The notes: generated from the letters alone by a model not told the origin. A stretch of DNA of 36,581 nucleotides from Thermoguttaceae bacterium (GCA_017447745.1 JAFSMW010000170.1:1-36581); one strand, 5' to 3'; counted from the first letter of the stretch, positions 15,970-23,418 are shown. Translations and numbers: made by a program.

Positions 15970-16432
15970 AATACGGAACAAACAAAAAGGAACATCGTCA
16001 AACACTCTTTTCCTCTTGCTCCCTGATAAGGGGGCAAGAGAAAAAGATACTGAAGCGATTAGGTAAGCTGGGATGCGAAAAAAACGTATTAGTCCCAATT
16101 GTTTCTTTGTGTTCTTTGTGGTAAATTTATCTGTTGCGGACTTACGTCCGCGATCCGGTAAGGTTTTCGGTTTCGTCGCAGTGCATGCGCGGAGCAAAGA
16201 GACTTTGGCGGCAGGGGACTGCCGCGAACCGGGCTCAACCATGTGCAATCGTCAGTAAACCCACGGGTTAACACCCGTGGCTCGTCTAAGCGTAATTCCG
16301 TTCGCTTCGCTCACTTCATTACAGCCATTCATTTCTTTGCGATCTCTGCGTTCTTTGCGGCTAAAAAAATTGGCGGACTTCGTCCGCCTTGAAAAAACTT
16401 TCGGTCGCCAGCAAGCTGGCTCCCTTTTAAAG

Positions 16433-16516
16433 AAGTTTTTTCAATTTTTATTAAGAGGGGAAAACCTTTTTTGAAAAAAAGGTTATTCCCCTCAAACTCC
16501 CCTTTCCAAAAAACTT
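16433..16516. repeat. Long nested hairpin
   Basis: Inner stem of 18 bp, GAGGGGAA-AACCTTTTTT (16455-16472) pairing with 16474-16493 around a single bulged A and almost no loop. Outer stem of 9 bp, AAGTTTTTT (16433-16441) with AAAAAACTT (16508-16516). It could be a bidirectional terminator or a miniature repeat element; no duplicate is in the window. Confidence 0.7.
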
Positions 16517-16530
16517 TAGTAAGGAAAGAG

Positions 16531-16601
16531 CAAGCGACAAACGGGAGCGATTATAATACGTCTCGCGCGGTAGCGCGGATTGGGAGCGGCGCCTCGCCGC
16601 C
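16531..16601 (+). repeat. Dispersed element, copy 3
   Basis: Begins CAAGCGACAAACGGGAGCG and ends GGGAGCGGCGCCTCGCCGCC, like the copy at 8354. A fragment, GCAGCGGCGCCTCGCCGCC, recurs at about 16652-16670, directly before the ilvN -35 box. Confidence 0.75.
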
Positions 16602-16673
16602 CGTTTAATCTGTAAAATCCGTGTACGGGTTGTCCCGCGCATAACCTATGAGCAGCGGCGCCTCGCCGCCTCC

Positions 16674-16701
16674 TTTACAAATTGAATAAAAGCCGTATAA
16701 T
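16674..16701 (+). promoter_or_regulatory. Predicted promoter of ilvN
   Basis: TTTACA (16674-16679), 16 bases, TATAAT (16696-16701). The best-matching promoter in the window; the leader would be about 65 bases. Confidence 0.6.
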
Positions 16702-16772
16702 AGGGGAGTCGTTATTGGAAAGCAGAATAATTGGCTTGCGGTAAAGCGTCCCAGACGCTTTAGATTACTACC

Positions 16773-17288
16773 ATGTACAACGAAACAGAAAAACATATCG
16801 TATCGGCTTTGGTTCAGAACGTTCCCGGCGTCCTGTCGCATATTTCTGGCATGCTGGCGTCGCGGGGATACAACATCAACTCGCTGGCAGTGGGCGAAAC
16901 CGAGAACCCCGACTTATCCCGCATGACGTTTGTCGTCGTCGGAGACGAGGCGGTTCTGGATCAGGTCAGCGCCCAGCTTCGTAAAGTCGTTACCGTCGTC
17001 GGCGTCGACAACATCAGCCAGACGGATTATCTCGAACGCGACCTGATGCTGGTCAAAGTTCAGGCGGCGCCCGAAAAACGCTCGGAAATCATCGAACTTG
17101 TCAATATTTTCCGTGGAAAAATCGTCGACCTGAGCATTGATTCCATGATTATTGAAATCTCCGGTCAAGAAAAGAAAATCGAGTCGTTCATTGACGTCCT
17201 TCGCCCGTTCGGGATTATCGAACTGGTTCGAACCGGACGAGTCGCCATGACCCGCGGACATCACGCGCTGAAAAACGATATCGAGTAA
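16773..17288 (+). CDS. ilvN: Acetolactate synthase small (regulatory) subunit
   Basis: A 171-residue protein of the length and pattern of IlvN/IlvH, the regulatory subunit of acetohydroxyacid synthase, the first common enzyme of branched-chain amino-acid synthesis. The N-terminal ACT domain has the valine-sensing signature NVPGVLSHISGMLASRGYNI (16-35) followed by NSLAVGETE. The C-terminal domain contains RGKIVDLSIDSMIIEISG and the closing FGIIELVRTGRVAMTRG. The large subunit gene is not adjacent, so it must be elsewhere. Start ATG 16773 in TACCATG context without Shine-Dalgarno. The TAA stop lies at the beginning of an AAGTGGT array. The symbol ilvH would be equally valid. Confidence 0.93.
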   Translation: MYNETEKHIVSALVQNVPGVLSHISGMLASRGYNINSLAVGETENPDLSRMTFVVVGDEAVLDQVSAQLRKVVTVVGVDNISQTDYLERDLMLVKVQAAPEKRSEIIELVNIFRGKIVDLSIDSMIIEISGQEKKIESFIDVLRPFGIIELVRTGRVAMTRGHHALKNDIE

Positions 17289-17405
17289 GTGGTAAGTTTC
17301 AAGTGGTAAGTGGTAAGGACGCAAGCGTAATATAGTGGTAAGTGGTAAGTAATAAGTGGTAAGGACGCAAGCGTTCATCATACTAACCACTAACCACTTA
17401 CCACT
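17286..17405 (+). repeat. 7-bp arrays (AAGTGGT) forming an inverted repeat between ilvN and aminotransferase
   Basis: Runs of AAGTGGT begin with the ilvN TAA stop codon and recur at 17331-17361, each followed by AAGGACGCAAGCGT. The complementary CTAACCACTAACCACTTACCACTT stands at about 17383-17405. The two arms can pair as a long stem. Confidence 0.8.
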
Positions 17406-17443
17406 TTCCTCTTGCTCCTAATTTATTCTCTTTGAATTCCGCC

Positions 17444-18601
17444 ATGCTTAATTACCGAATGCTCACGCCGGGACCGACGCCGGTTCCGGAATCGTCGTTA
17501 CAGAAACTGGGTCGACAGGTGCGTCACCATCGCACAGCCGACTTCACCGCTGTTTTGGAACGCGTTACGCAGAACCTGAAACAGGTTTTCAAAACAGAGC
17601 GTTCTTCTATTGCCGTGCTGCAGGGCAGCGGGACGTCCGCCATGGACGCCTGCGTTTCCAACGTCATCGTTCCCGGCGACGTCGCTCTGGTTCTGTACAG
17701 CGGCAAGTTCGCGGAACGCTGGGCGAACCTGGTCGAACGTTACGGCGGGACGGCGATTCGGTACGAAGTCCCGTGGGGCGAACGGTTCAAGCCGGAAAAG
17801 GTCAAAGAGTATCTGGACGCGAACCCGCAAATCAAGGCGGTTTACGGAACGCTCGTTGAGACGTCAACCGGAGTTCAGCACGACATTGCCGGCATCGGTC
17901 AGGTCGTCGCTCAGACGAACGCGCTATGGGTTGTCGACGGCATCAGCGGCGCAGGCGCCGTCGAACTCTGGACGGACGACTGGCATATTGACCTGCTGGC
18001 GGTCGGGTCGCAAAAAGCGCTCATGACCCCGCCAGGTTTGTCGGTTGTCGCGGTCAGTCCGAAAGCGAAGGCGGTTATGGAATCGACGCCCAACCGGCGC
18101 GTCTTTTATCTTGACCTGCTCAAGTACCTCAACTGGGAGAAGACTCAGGGCGCGCCGTTTACCCCGGCGCGGTCGCTGATCGAGGCGATGGACGAAAGCG
18201 TCCGAATCCTGCTGGACGAGTCCATGGAAACCGTCTGGGCGGAAAACGTTACAAAATCGCAGATGGTTCGCGTCGCCGTCGCCGCCTGGGGAGAGCGGAT
18301 TCATGGAATGCGTATCGTTGCGGAACGTTCCGCCGACGCGTTGACGGTAATTCACGTCCCGGACGCCGTCAACGTCAAAGAACTGCTTAAGGAACTGGAA
18401 CTGAGTTACGGTCTGAAACTCGCTGGCGCGCAAGGCGACTGGAAGGGCAGGGCGTTTAGAATTTCCAACATGGGCATGGTCGATGTAACAGACATCCTCG
18501 CCGTCGTTTCCGCGCTGGACGTCGTCCTGTCCCGCCAAACCGGCGTTGACGTTCTGGGCGTCGGTTCCGCCGCGGCGCAAAAGGCGTTGATGGGGAAATA
18601 G
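17444..18601 (+). CDS. Class V PLP-dependent aminotransferase (alanine/serine-glyoxylate type)
   Basis: A 385-residue fold-type I PLP enzyme of class V, closest in pattern to alanine-glyoxylate and serine-glyoxylate aminotransferases. Visible features are MLTPGPTPVPE at the N-terminus (6-16), the substrate loop LQGSGTSAMDA (59-69), VVDGISGAGA with Asp165 that should bind the PLP nitrogen, and the cofactor lysine in VGSQKALMTPPG (Lys191). The C-terminal domain contains AFRISNMGMV. The start is placed at ATG 17444 (GCCATG); an upstream in-frame TTG at 17432 adds four residues but has no support. A stem-loop ends the unit. Related enzymes include phosphoserine and 2-aminoethylphosphonate aminotransferases, so the substrate is uncertain. 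Confidence 0.87.
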   Translation: MLNYRMLTPGPTPVPESSLQKLGRQVRHHRTADFTAVLERVTQNLKQVFKTERSSIAVLQGSGTSAMDACVSNVIVPGDVALVLYSGKFAERWANLVERYGGTAIRYEVPWGERFKPEKVKEYLDANPQIKAVYGTLVETSTGVQHDIAGIGQVVAQTNALWVVDGISGAGAVELWTDDWHIDLLAVGSQKALMTPPGLSVVAVSPKAKAVMESTPNRRVFYLDLLKYLNWEKTQGAPFTPARSLIEAMDESVRILLDESMETVWAENVTKSQMVRVAVAAWGERIHGMRIVAERSADALTVIHVPDAVNVKELLKELELSYGLKLAGAQGDWKGRAFRISNMGMVDVTDILAVVSALDVVLSRQTGVDVLGVGSAAAQKALMGK

Positions 18602-18638
18602 AATATTCGAAAATCGTCCATAATACAAACATGACATC

Positions 18639-18665
18639 AATCTCCTGACCGTTCATCAGGAGATT
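18639..18665 (+). terminator. Stem-loop after the aminotransferase gene
   Basis: Perfect 10-bp stem AATCTCCTGA/TCAGGAGATT with a 7-base loop, followed by only a weak T-rich tail (ATCTTTGTT). Probable terminator. Confidence 0.6.
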
Positions 18666-18743
18666 ATCTTTGTTACGTAACAATTGAATTTTCTAATTTT
18701 TTGAAAAAATCTTTGTCGCGCTCTTGTATTTCTCTTTTGGACT

Positions 18744-18752
18744 TGTTATAAT
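18744..18752 (+). promoter_or_regulatory. Extended -10 promoter of the Sel1-repeat gene
   Basis: TGTTATAAT is a perfect extended -10 element. A weak TTGTAT lies 17 bases upstream (18724-18729). The transcript would start about 45 bases before the ATG. Confidence 0.55.
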
Positions 18753-18802
18753 AACAGTATTGGAATGAACTGTTTATTCACCTTTTTTCTTTTCTAACTG
18801 TC

Positions 18803-20071
18803 ATGAAAACCAGAATTATTCACACATCTGTCGTTTTTGTTGTAACAATTATTGCTGCGGCGCTGTTCAGCAGCGATCCGAGTTCCCTTTCCAACCAATG
18901 CTTTGCCGACGATTCCGCATCTGAACAGGCAGAAGCTCTTTTCCAGCAGGCGCAAAAGCTTTGCGAAAGCAAAGACGAACCGGAAGACGTCGATAAAGTC
19001 GTGTCGTTGTATCGTCAGGCGGCAGAACTGGGACATTCAGAGGCGCAGCGCATTCTGGGATTCTGTTACTCTCACGGCAAAGGCGTTCCAGAAGACAAAG
19101 CGGCTGGGTTTGAATTGTATCGCAAATCAGCAGATCAAGGCAATATAAAGGCTTTTGTCAATCTCGGCGATTGCTATTATTACGGGACCGGCATTGCTGT
19201 CGACAAGACAGAAGCGGCAAAGCTCTATCTCAAGGCGGCAGAAAAAGACGAACCCATGGGGCAGAACATGCTCGGTTTGTGCTATATGACAGGACAAGGC
19301 GTACCTCAAAATGCAAAAGAAGCCGTCAAATGGTGGAAAAAAGCGGCAGAACAGAATCTGCCCAGCGCTCAGTTTAGCTTGGGTAGCGCCTATATGATGG
19401 GCGCCGGGGTCAAGATGAACAAGAAAGAAGGCATAAAATTATTCCAGAAAGCGGCTAAACAAGGTGAGCGTGACGCTCTCGCGGCGTTAGGCATTTGTTA
19501 TTATTTAGGCGATGGAGTTGCTCAAAATGGCGAAAAAGCTATAAAGTTCCTTCGCAAAGCGGCTCAAAAGGAACAGCCAGAAGCTCAACATTATCTCGCC
19601 GTTTGTCATTACGATGGCGTCGGCGTCCCAGTAAATAAAGAAGAAGCGATTAAATGGTGGAAAAAGGCAGCTGAAAATGGCTTCCCTCCAGCTCAAGAAA
19701 TGCTTGCCGTGTTCTATTCGAGTGGAGAATATGTTCCTAAAGATGAAGCGAAGGCGGCTGAATTATGGCAAAAAGCGGCGGAGCAGGGATTTCCCCGCGC
19801 TCAATTTAATTTGGGTTGCTGCTATATGATGGGAGTAGGAGTCAAGATGGACAAGGCGGAGGGCGTTAAATGGCTCCGCAAGGCGGCAGATCAAGGAGAT
19901 GTTAACGCTACGGCGGTGTTAGGAATGTGTTATTATCGCGGCGAGGGCGTTCCCGTTGACAAAGCAAAAGGAATTGAACTGTTCCGCAAAGCGGCTGACA
20001 ATGGACATGAACGTGCGAAAGAAATATTGGAAGATATAGAAAACGACGTTTTGGATAACGAGGATAAATGA
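18803..20071 (+). CDS. Secreted Sel1-repeat protein
   Basis: A 422-residue protein with an N-terminal signal peptide (about 1-35, ending ...SNQCFADD) and then nine complete Sel1-like repeats of 36 residues plus a partial tenth. Each repeat follows the pattern A..LG.CY..G.GV..D..KA..W..KAA.QG, for example QFNLGCCYMMGVGVKMDKAE. Sel1 repeats form alpha-solenoids that serve as protein-binding scaffolds. The short Asp/Glu-rich tail (NDVLDNEDK) has no anchor. It has its own promoter and no Shine-Dalgarno before ATG 18803. Possible cleavage sites near Cys33 do not form a clear lipobox. The binding partner is unknown. Confidence 0.9.
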   Translation: MKTRIIHTSVVFVVTIIAAALFSSDPSSLSNQCFADDSASEQAEALFQQAQKLCESKDEPEDVDKVVSLYRQAAELGHSEAQRILGFCYSHGKGVPEDKAAGFELYRKSADQGNIKAFVNLGDCYYYGTGIAVDKTEAAKLYLKAAEKDEPMGQNMLGLCYMTGQGVPQNAKEAVKWWKKAAEQNLPSAQFSLGSAYMMGAGVKMNKKEGIKLFQKAAKQGERDALAALGICYYLGDGVAQNGEKAIKFLRKAAQKEQPEAQHYLAVCHYDGVGVPVNKEEAIKWWKKAAENGFPPAQEMLAVFYSSGEYVPKDEAKAAELWQKAAEQGFPRAQFNLGCCYMMGVGVKMDKAEGVKWLRKAADQGDVNATAVLGMCYYRGEGVPVDKAKGIELFRKAADNGHERAKEILEDIENDVLDNEDK

Positions 20072-20706
20072 TAGCGTTATTGGAATTTATCCAATTATTC
20101 CGTGAGTTTCACTCACAGCTACTATTATTCAACCGCTGCGCGTAGTTATGGAAGCGTAACTACGCTCGTTTCACTCGCTCCGTTACCGCCTTCCATTAAC
20201 CAATCGGTAAAAATCCGTTTAATCCGTCAAATCCGTGAACGGACTGACCTGCTCAAAAGCAATTAGGTACGGAGTTACCGGACGAGTCTAATTATTCAGT
20301 TCTTTTATGATCTGAAGAATCGATGGAATTCTCGGAGTTGTCATTTTCTCCTTTATTGTTAGAGTTTCCAAAGATATAAATAAAGGGATAAACAACACCG
20401 ATAACAAGCCCTATGTTCACTCCAATAACGATCATATAAAAACAAAAAATGTCTGCGTTCATTTTGTACATCCATATACATTTATACGATTTTTATAAGA
20501 AAACGTAACAGTATTATGGCAATAAAATCAAAAAAATGTTACCGTCTTCCATTTTTTGCGATCTTTGCGTTCTTTGCGGCTAAAATATTTCTTCGGCGGA
20601 CTTCGTCCGCGACCCAGAGACATTTTCGGCTGCGTCACAGAATATCAGCGGGTCTTTGGACAAGGCGGCGCCTATGGGCGCCGCACTCCCCGCGCAAGCG
20701 TCACGC
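20072..20706. other. Intergenic region with a small minus-strand gene and repeat modules
   Basis: It contains a diverged copy of the double-hairpin module (about 20099-20145, CCGTGAGTTTCACTCACAGC then ATTCAACCGCTGCGCG), a 33-bp palindrome (20154-20186), a TAATCCGTC 9-bp tract (about 20212-20240), the small gene at 20292-20462, a TTTGCGATC 9-bp tract (about 20555-20580), a GCGGAC/GTCCGC hairpin (20596-20610) and an 8-bp-stem hairpin GCGGCGCC/GGCGCCGC (20665-20684) just past the PL11 stop. Confidence 0.65.
20292..20462 (-). CDS. Small single-span membrane protein (56 residues)
   Basis: An open frame that reads MNADIFCFYMIVIGVNIGLV then IGVVYPFIYIFG, a hydrophobic segment of nearly 30 residues (about 5-31) with a GxxxGxxxG-like spacing, followed by a polar Asn/Ser/Asp/Glu tail ending DHKRTE. 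This clean split between one membrane helix and a soluble tail is unlikely in chance translation, and the surrounding repeats do not encode it. An alternative ATG at 20471 adds three residues. No Shine-Dalgarno is present, as for most genes here. A possible promoter (TTACGT, 16 bases, TATAAA on the minus strand) lies directly upstream. It is not recognisable as any known family; a role in a membrane complex or stress response would be guesswork. Confidence 0.5.
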   Translation of the reverse strand: MNADIFCFYMIVIGVNIGLVIGVVYPFIYIFGNSNNKGENDNSENSIDSSDHKRTE

Positions 20707-22680
20707 TTAGCGTAACTGCTTATTCCGTACAATCTTCGGCAAATACCGTCCCAAATGCGGGGGCTGATTGTATCCAACGTTTTGCCAGACGATCGACATG
20801 CGGTAGACGTGGTCGGTCATGAGGCAGTTGACGCGGTACGGCGTCGGGATCGTCGTCGAAAAGATGTTGATCTGAGCGGGATTTTCAGCGTTGTACAGGA
20901 TGACTTCTTCCCGCCAGTCGCCCAGCAGATCCGCCTGCAGGTTCGGGTTTGCTTTCGTCCCGTTAATTGCTTTGGAATGGTTGATTTTCCAGAACGTCGC
21001 AAGCCTCCCGTTCTTCCAGGAGTCGATATTCCCGCGGTCTAACAGATCGTCCTGAAGGTCGCCGTCCCAGTAGATGCGGAAATTCTGTGTCGGGCGGCGA
21101 TCGGAAATCTTCTTGCCGTCCAAAGACCACAGTCCGTCCGCCGCGTAAGACCAGACCTCGTACCCGGGATTGTCCGGGTCGACGTCAGCCGCCAAGCCGC
21201 GCCCAACGTCAAAACCGGCGTGAACGCCCCAGAGAATCGTCCCATCCGCCGACCTGACTTCCATGCCATACTCGGCGGCTTTGCTTTCGTGAACGTCAAA
21301 GACGTAGAGTGAGTTGCGAGTTGCGAGTTGCGAGTTGTGAGAAGGTTCAGAGCGACCAACGGGAGCGGTTTTTGGCAAACGCGCGGCAGCGTGGTCTGGG
21401 AGCGGCGCCTCGCCGCTTGCAAACAGATGCAGGGCGTCGCCGTGTCCTAATCCGGTTCGATACAGCGTCGTTCCGTCGTCGTCCAGAGCGGCGGAGCCGT
21501 AGACGATTTCGTCTTTCCCGTCTCCGTCCAGGTCGCCGACAGCAAGATTGTGATTCCCCTCTCCGTAAAGCCCTTCACCCGGCGTCTCGCTTTTGTGAAG
21601 CCAGCGCAGTTTGAGGTTCTTCCCGTCGAAGTCAAACGCCATGACGTACACGGCAGTATAGTACCCGCGGCAAAAGACGGCGGAAGTACTTTTCCCATCC
21701 AGAGAAGCGGCGCAGGCAAGGAATCTGTCACAGCGGTTTCCGTAGTTGTCGCCCCAGCCGTCGGCGGCGTATCGATCCAGTTTCCGAACCGTTCGCGGAG
21801 CAGGATAGTCAATCGTACAGATCGCCGCGCCGGTCTCGCCGTTAAAGACGGTTAGAAACTCCGGACCGTCCAGAACGCGACCATCTTTGTTACGATAATC
21901 CGCTTTGGCGTCGCCGATAACGCGCCCCTGACCGTCGACCGTGCCGTCGGCGGTTTTACAGATCAGTTCCGCCTTGCCGTCCCCGTCAAAATCGTAAACC
22001 AGATACGGCGAGTAATGCGCCCCGGATCGAATATTGACGCCCAAATCGATGCGCCACAGCTTTTTCCCTTCCAGCGTATAGGCGTCGATAAACGTCGTGC
22101 CCGTATACCCGCTTTGAGCGTTGTCTTTGGCGTTGGACGGCTGCCATTTCACGATAAGTTCATAACGACCGACGAGGTCGGTTCCTGACAGGACGTGGGT
22201 ATCTTCGAATCCTGCTTTTTCGGAGGCATAACCTTGTCCTACTGCCCGTGCGGCTACGCACCCGTCGCCGTCAAGGTCGCCGCAGCTCATGTCGTTGGGC
22301 GTATACTGACACGTTGACCCGTCCGGCATGGTCTGCTCGTCCGGCAAGTCCAGCGTCAGGGTCAAAAAACCGTCTTTCCAAACCGTTGCCGTCGGACTGA
22401 CAGCGCCGTTGTATTCCACCGCGTAGACGGAATCGCTTTTCCCGTCCCGGTCGAGATAATTCGACCCGACAGACGCGTCGAGAGCCGCGATCGGCTTCCC
22501 GTCCCGTAAGAGCGTATAGACAGCGTCGTCCGCGTCGCTGGGCAGAACCCGCCACGACGTAAAGACGCCCTGCGGGGTCTGAATCGCCACAACGCCCCGG
22601 TCCAGACGTTCTTCTCCCTGCGCCGCCGCCGTCAAAACCAGCAGGAACAACACGTATAACTGAGATCGATAATATTTCAT
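20707..22680 (-). CDS. PL11 rhamnogalacturonan lyase with a repeat-encoded insertion
   Basis: A 657-residue secreted polysaccharide lyase of family PL11, which cuts the rhamnogalacturonan I backbone of pectin by beta-elimination. A signal peptide (1-22) precedes the family start ERLDRGVVAIQTPQGVFTSW, then a beta-propeller with several calcium-binding DxDxDG loops (DLDGDGC, DFDGDGKAE, DLDGDGKDE) and the late motif MSIVWQNVGYNQPPH. Residues 422-457 (SGEAPLPDHA to SQLATRNS) do not belong to the family: they are the translation of a dispersed element and a 7-bp array at 21309-21416, exactly 108 bases, so the frame is kept. As I recall the family, the conserved stretch between GHGDALH and the following VF-x-VHE (a G/ADxxPxxPGLE segment) is missing here. 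Activity is therefore uncertain. Start ATG follows AAAGGAAA. Confidence 0.88.
   Translation of the reverse strand: MKYYRSQLYVLFLLVLTAAAQGEERLDRGVVAIQTPQGVFTSWRVLPSDADDAVYTLLRDGKPIAALDASVGSNYLDRDGKSDSVYAVEYNGAVSPTATVWKDGFLTLTLDLPDEQTMPDGSTCQYTPNDMSCGDLDGDGCVAARAVGQGYASEKAGFEDTHVLSGTDLVGRYELIVKWQPSNAKDNAQSGYTGTTFIDAYTLEGKKLWRIDLGVNIRSGAHYSPYLVYDFDGDGKAELICKTADGTVDGQGRVIGDAKADYRNKDGRVLDGPEFLTVFNGETGAAICTIDYPAPRTVRKLDRYAADGWGDNYGNRCDRFLACAASLDGKSTSAVFCRGYYTAVYVMAFDFDGKNLKLRWLHKSETPGEGLYGEGNHNLAVGDLDGDGKDEIVYGSAALDDDGTTLYRTGLGHGDALHLFASGEAPLPDHAAARLPKTAPVGRSEPSHNSQLATRNSLYVFDVHESKAAEYGMEVRSADGTILWGVHAGFDVGRGLAADVDPDNPGYEVWSYAADGLWSLDGKKISDRRPTQNFRIYWDGDLQDDLLDRGNIDSWKNGRLATFWKINHSKAINGTKANPNLQADLLGDWREEVILYNAENPAQINIFSTTIPTPYRVNCLMTDHVYRMSIVWQNVGYNQPPHLGRYLPKIVRNKQLR
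21309..21341 (-). repeat. 7-bp array (CTCGCAA) inside the PL11 coding region
   Basis: Three to four units reading TTGCGAG on the plus strand, hence CTCGCAA on the coding strand. In this orientation the heptamer has no stop codon in any frame and encodes SQLATRN. Confidence 0.85.
21351..21416 (+). repeat. Dispersed element, copy 4, inside the PL11 coding region
   Basis: Starts AGCGACCAACGGGAGCGG and ends GGGAGCGGCGCCTCGCCG; its TTTTTGGCAAACGCGCGG centre matches the intergenic copy at 24975. Read on the minus strand it is open and encodes residues 422 to about 445 of the lyase. Confidence 0.88.
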
Positions 22681-22746
22681 AGCTTCGTTTCCTTTCGAGT
22701 ACTATTATAATAGAAGTTGAAAAATAATCTACTCCCCGCTACGGGG
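22681..22746 (-). promoter_or_regulatory. Promoter region of the PL11 gene
   Basis: A TATAAT box on the minus strand (22709-22704) lies 24 bases before the ATG codon, with no clear -35. A perfect CCCCG/CGGGG hairpin (22734-22746, loop CTA) separates it from the divergent efpL promoter. Confidence 0.35.
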
Positions 22747-22747
22747 C

Positions 22748-22775
22748 TTGCAATATCTTTAGAAAGCGCTATACT
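22748..22775 (+). promoter_or_regulatory. Predicted promoter of efpL
   Basis: TTGCAA (22748-22753), 16 bases, TATACT (22770-22775): the same layout as the PEP-CTERM gene promoter. Confidence 0.45.
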
Positions 22776-22849
22776 ACTATTAATAAAGAACGCGAGTCGG
22801 TTTGCGTTCAGATTATCTCAATTTTCACAAAAAATTACACGCAAATACC

Positions 22850-23413
22850 ATGTTAGCCAAAGACTTCAAACGAGGAACGATTCTCAATTACAACGGCGCT
22901 CCGTGCATGATCGAAAACATAACAGTGCAAACCCCGTCTGCGCGCGGCGCAACGACCTTGTACAAGTTCCGCGCTCGAAACCTGGTTACCAAAAACAAAG
23001 TCGATTTCACCTTCAAGGGAACGGACAACCTCGAAGAAGCCGACTTCAAACGCCGCAACGTTACGTTCAGCTATTCCGAACCGACGGCGTGGCATTTCAT
23101 GGACGCTGAAACCTACGAAATGTACGATCTGTCTCCGGAAGACGTCGGCGACGACAAAAACTACATCACCGAGTCCCTCGAAGGCATGCAAATGATGTTC
23201 TACAACGACGAACCGATTGGTCTGACGCTACCGGCATCCGTCGTTCTGAAGGTTATCAAGTGCGATCCCGGCGTTCGCGGCAACTCTGCCACGTCCCGCT
23301 TCAAGCCCGCTACGGTCGAAACTGGATTTGAGGTCATGGTTCCCGAATACCTCGAAGAAGGCGAAATGATTAAAATCGACACCCGCACGGGAGAATATTC
23401 CTCAAGAGCGTAA
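22850..23413 (+). CDS. efpL: Elongation factor P-like protein, EfpL/YeiP type
   Basis: A 187-residue three-domain protein of the EF-P family, which binds stalled ribosomes and aids peptide-bond formation at difficult motifs such as polyproline. It resembles the E. coli YeiP (EfpL) branch more than classical EF-P: RGTILNYNGAP (8-18) and the domain-I tip TPSARGATTLYK (28-39) match the YeiP tip, with arginine (Arg32) where EF-P carries its modified lysine. The C-terminal domain ends VPEYLEEGEMIKIDTRTGEY. The start is taken at ATG 22850 (TACCATG) because EF-P family members begin a few residues before KRG; an in-frame TTG at 22802 adds 16 unlikely residues. The tip arginine suggests that lysine modification is not needed. 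If another EF-P gene is absent from the genome, it may be the only EF-P. Confidence 0.88.
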   Translation: MLAKDFKRGTILNYNGAPCMIENITVQTPSARGATTLYKFRARNLVTKNKVDFTFKGTDNLEEADFKRRNVTFSYSEPTAWHFMDAETYEMYDLSPEDVGDDKNYITESLEGMQMMFYNDEPIGLTLPASVVLKVIKCDPGVRGNSATSRFKPATVETGFEVMVPEYLEEGEMIKIDTRTGEYSSRA

Positions 23414-23418
23414 CGTCA

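Larger units (their letters stand above)
15388..16772. other. Gene-free repeat region between oxidoreductase B and ilvN
   Basis: Nearly 1.4 kb without a credible gene. In order it holds: a terminator; an inverted copy of the 2370-2395 hairpin (about 15523-15551); two inverted 33-bp palindromes (15593-15624, 15800-15832) separated by CGCAAAG-type and CACAAAGAA-type 9-bp tracts; the inverted double hairpin; a GCGGACTTACGTCCGC hairpin (about 16137-16152); the CCACGGGT hairpin with a 33-bp palindrome (16290-16322); a TTCTTTGCG 9-bp tract; a GGCGGAC/GTCCGCC hairpin (16372-16388); a long nested hairpin (16433-16516); a dispersed element (16531-16601) plus a fragment of it; and the ilvN promoter. 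An open frame at 15562-15897 only translates these repeats. Confidence 0.7.

Noticed and set aside
15388..16772. tRNA or known riboswitch in the gene-free region
   Set aside because: No cloverleaf, TTCGA-type arm or recognised aptamer core could be found by eye.
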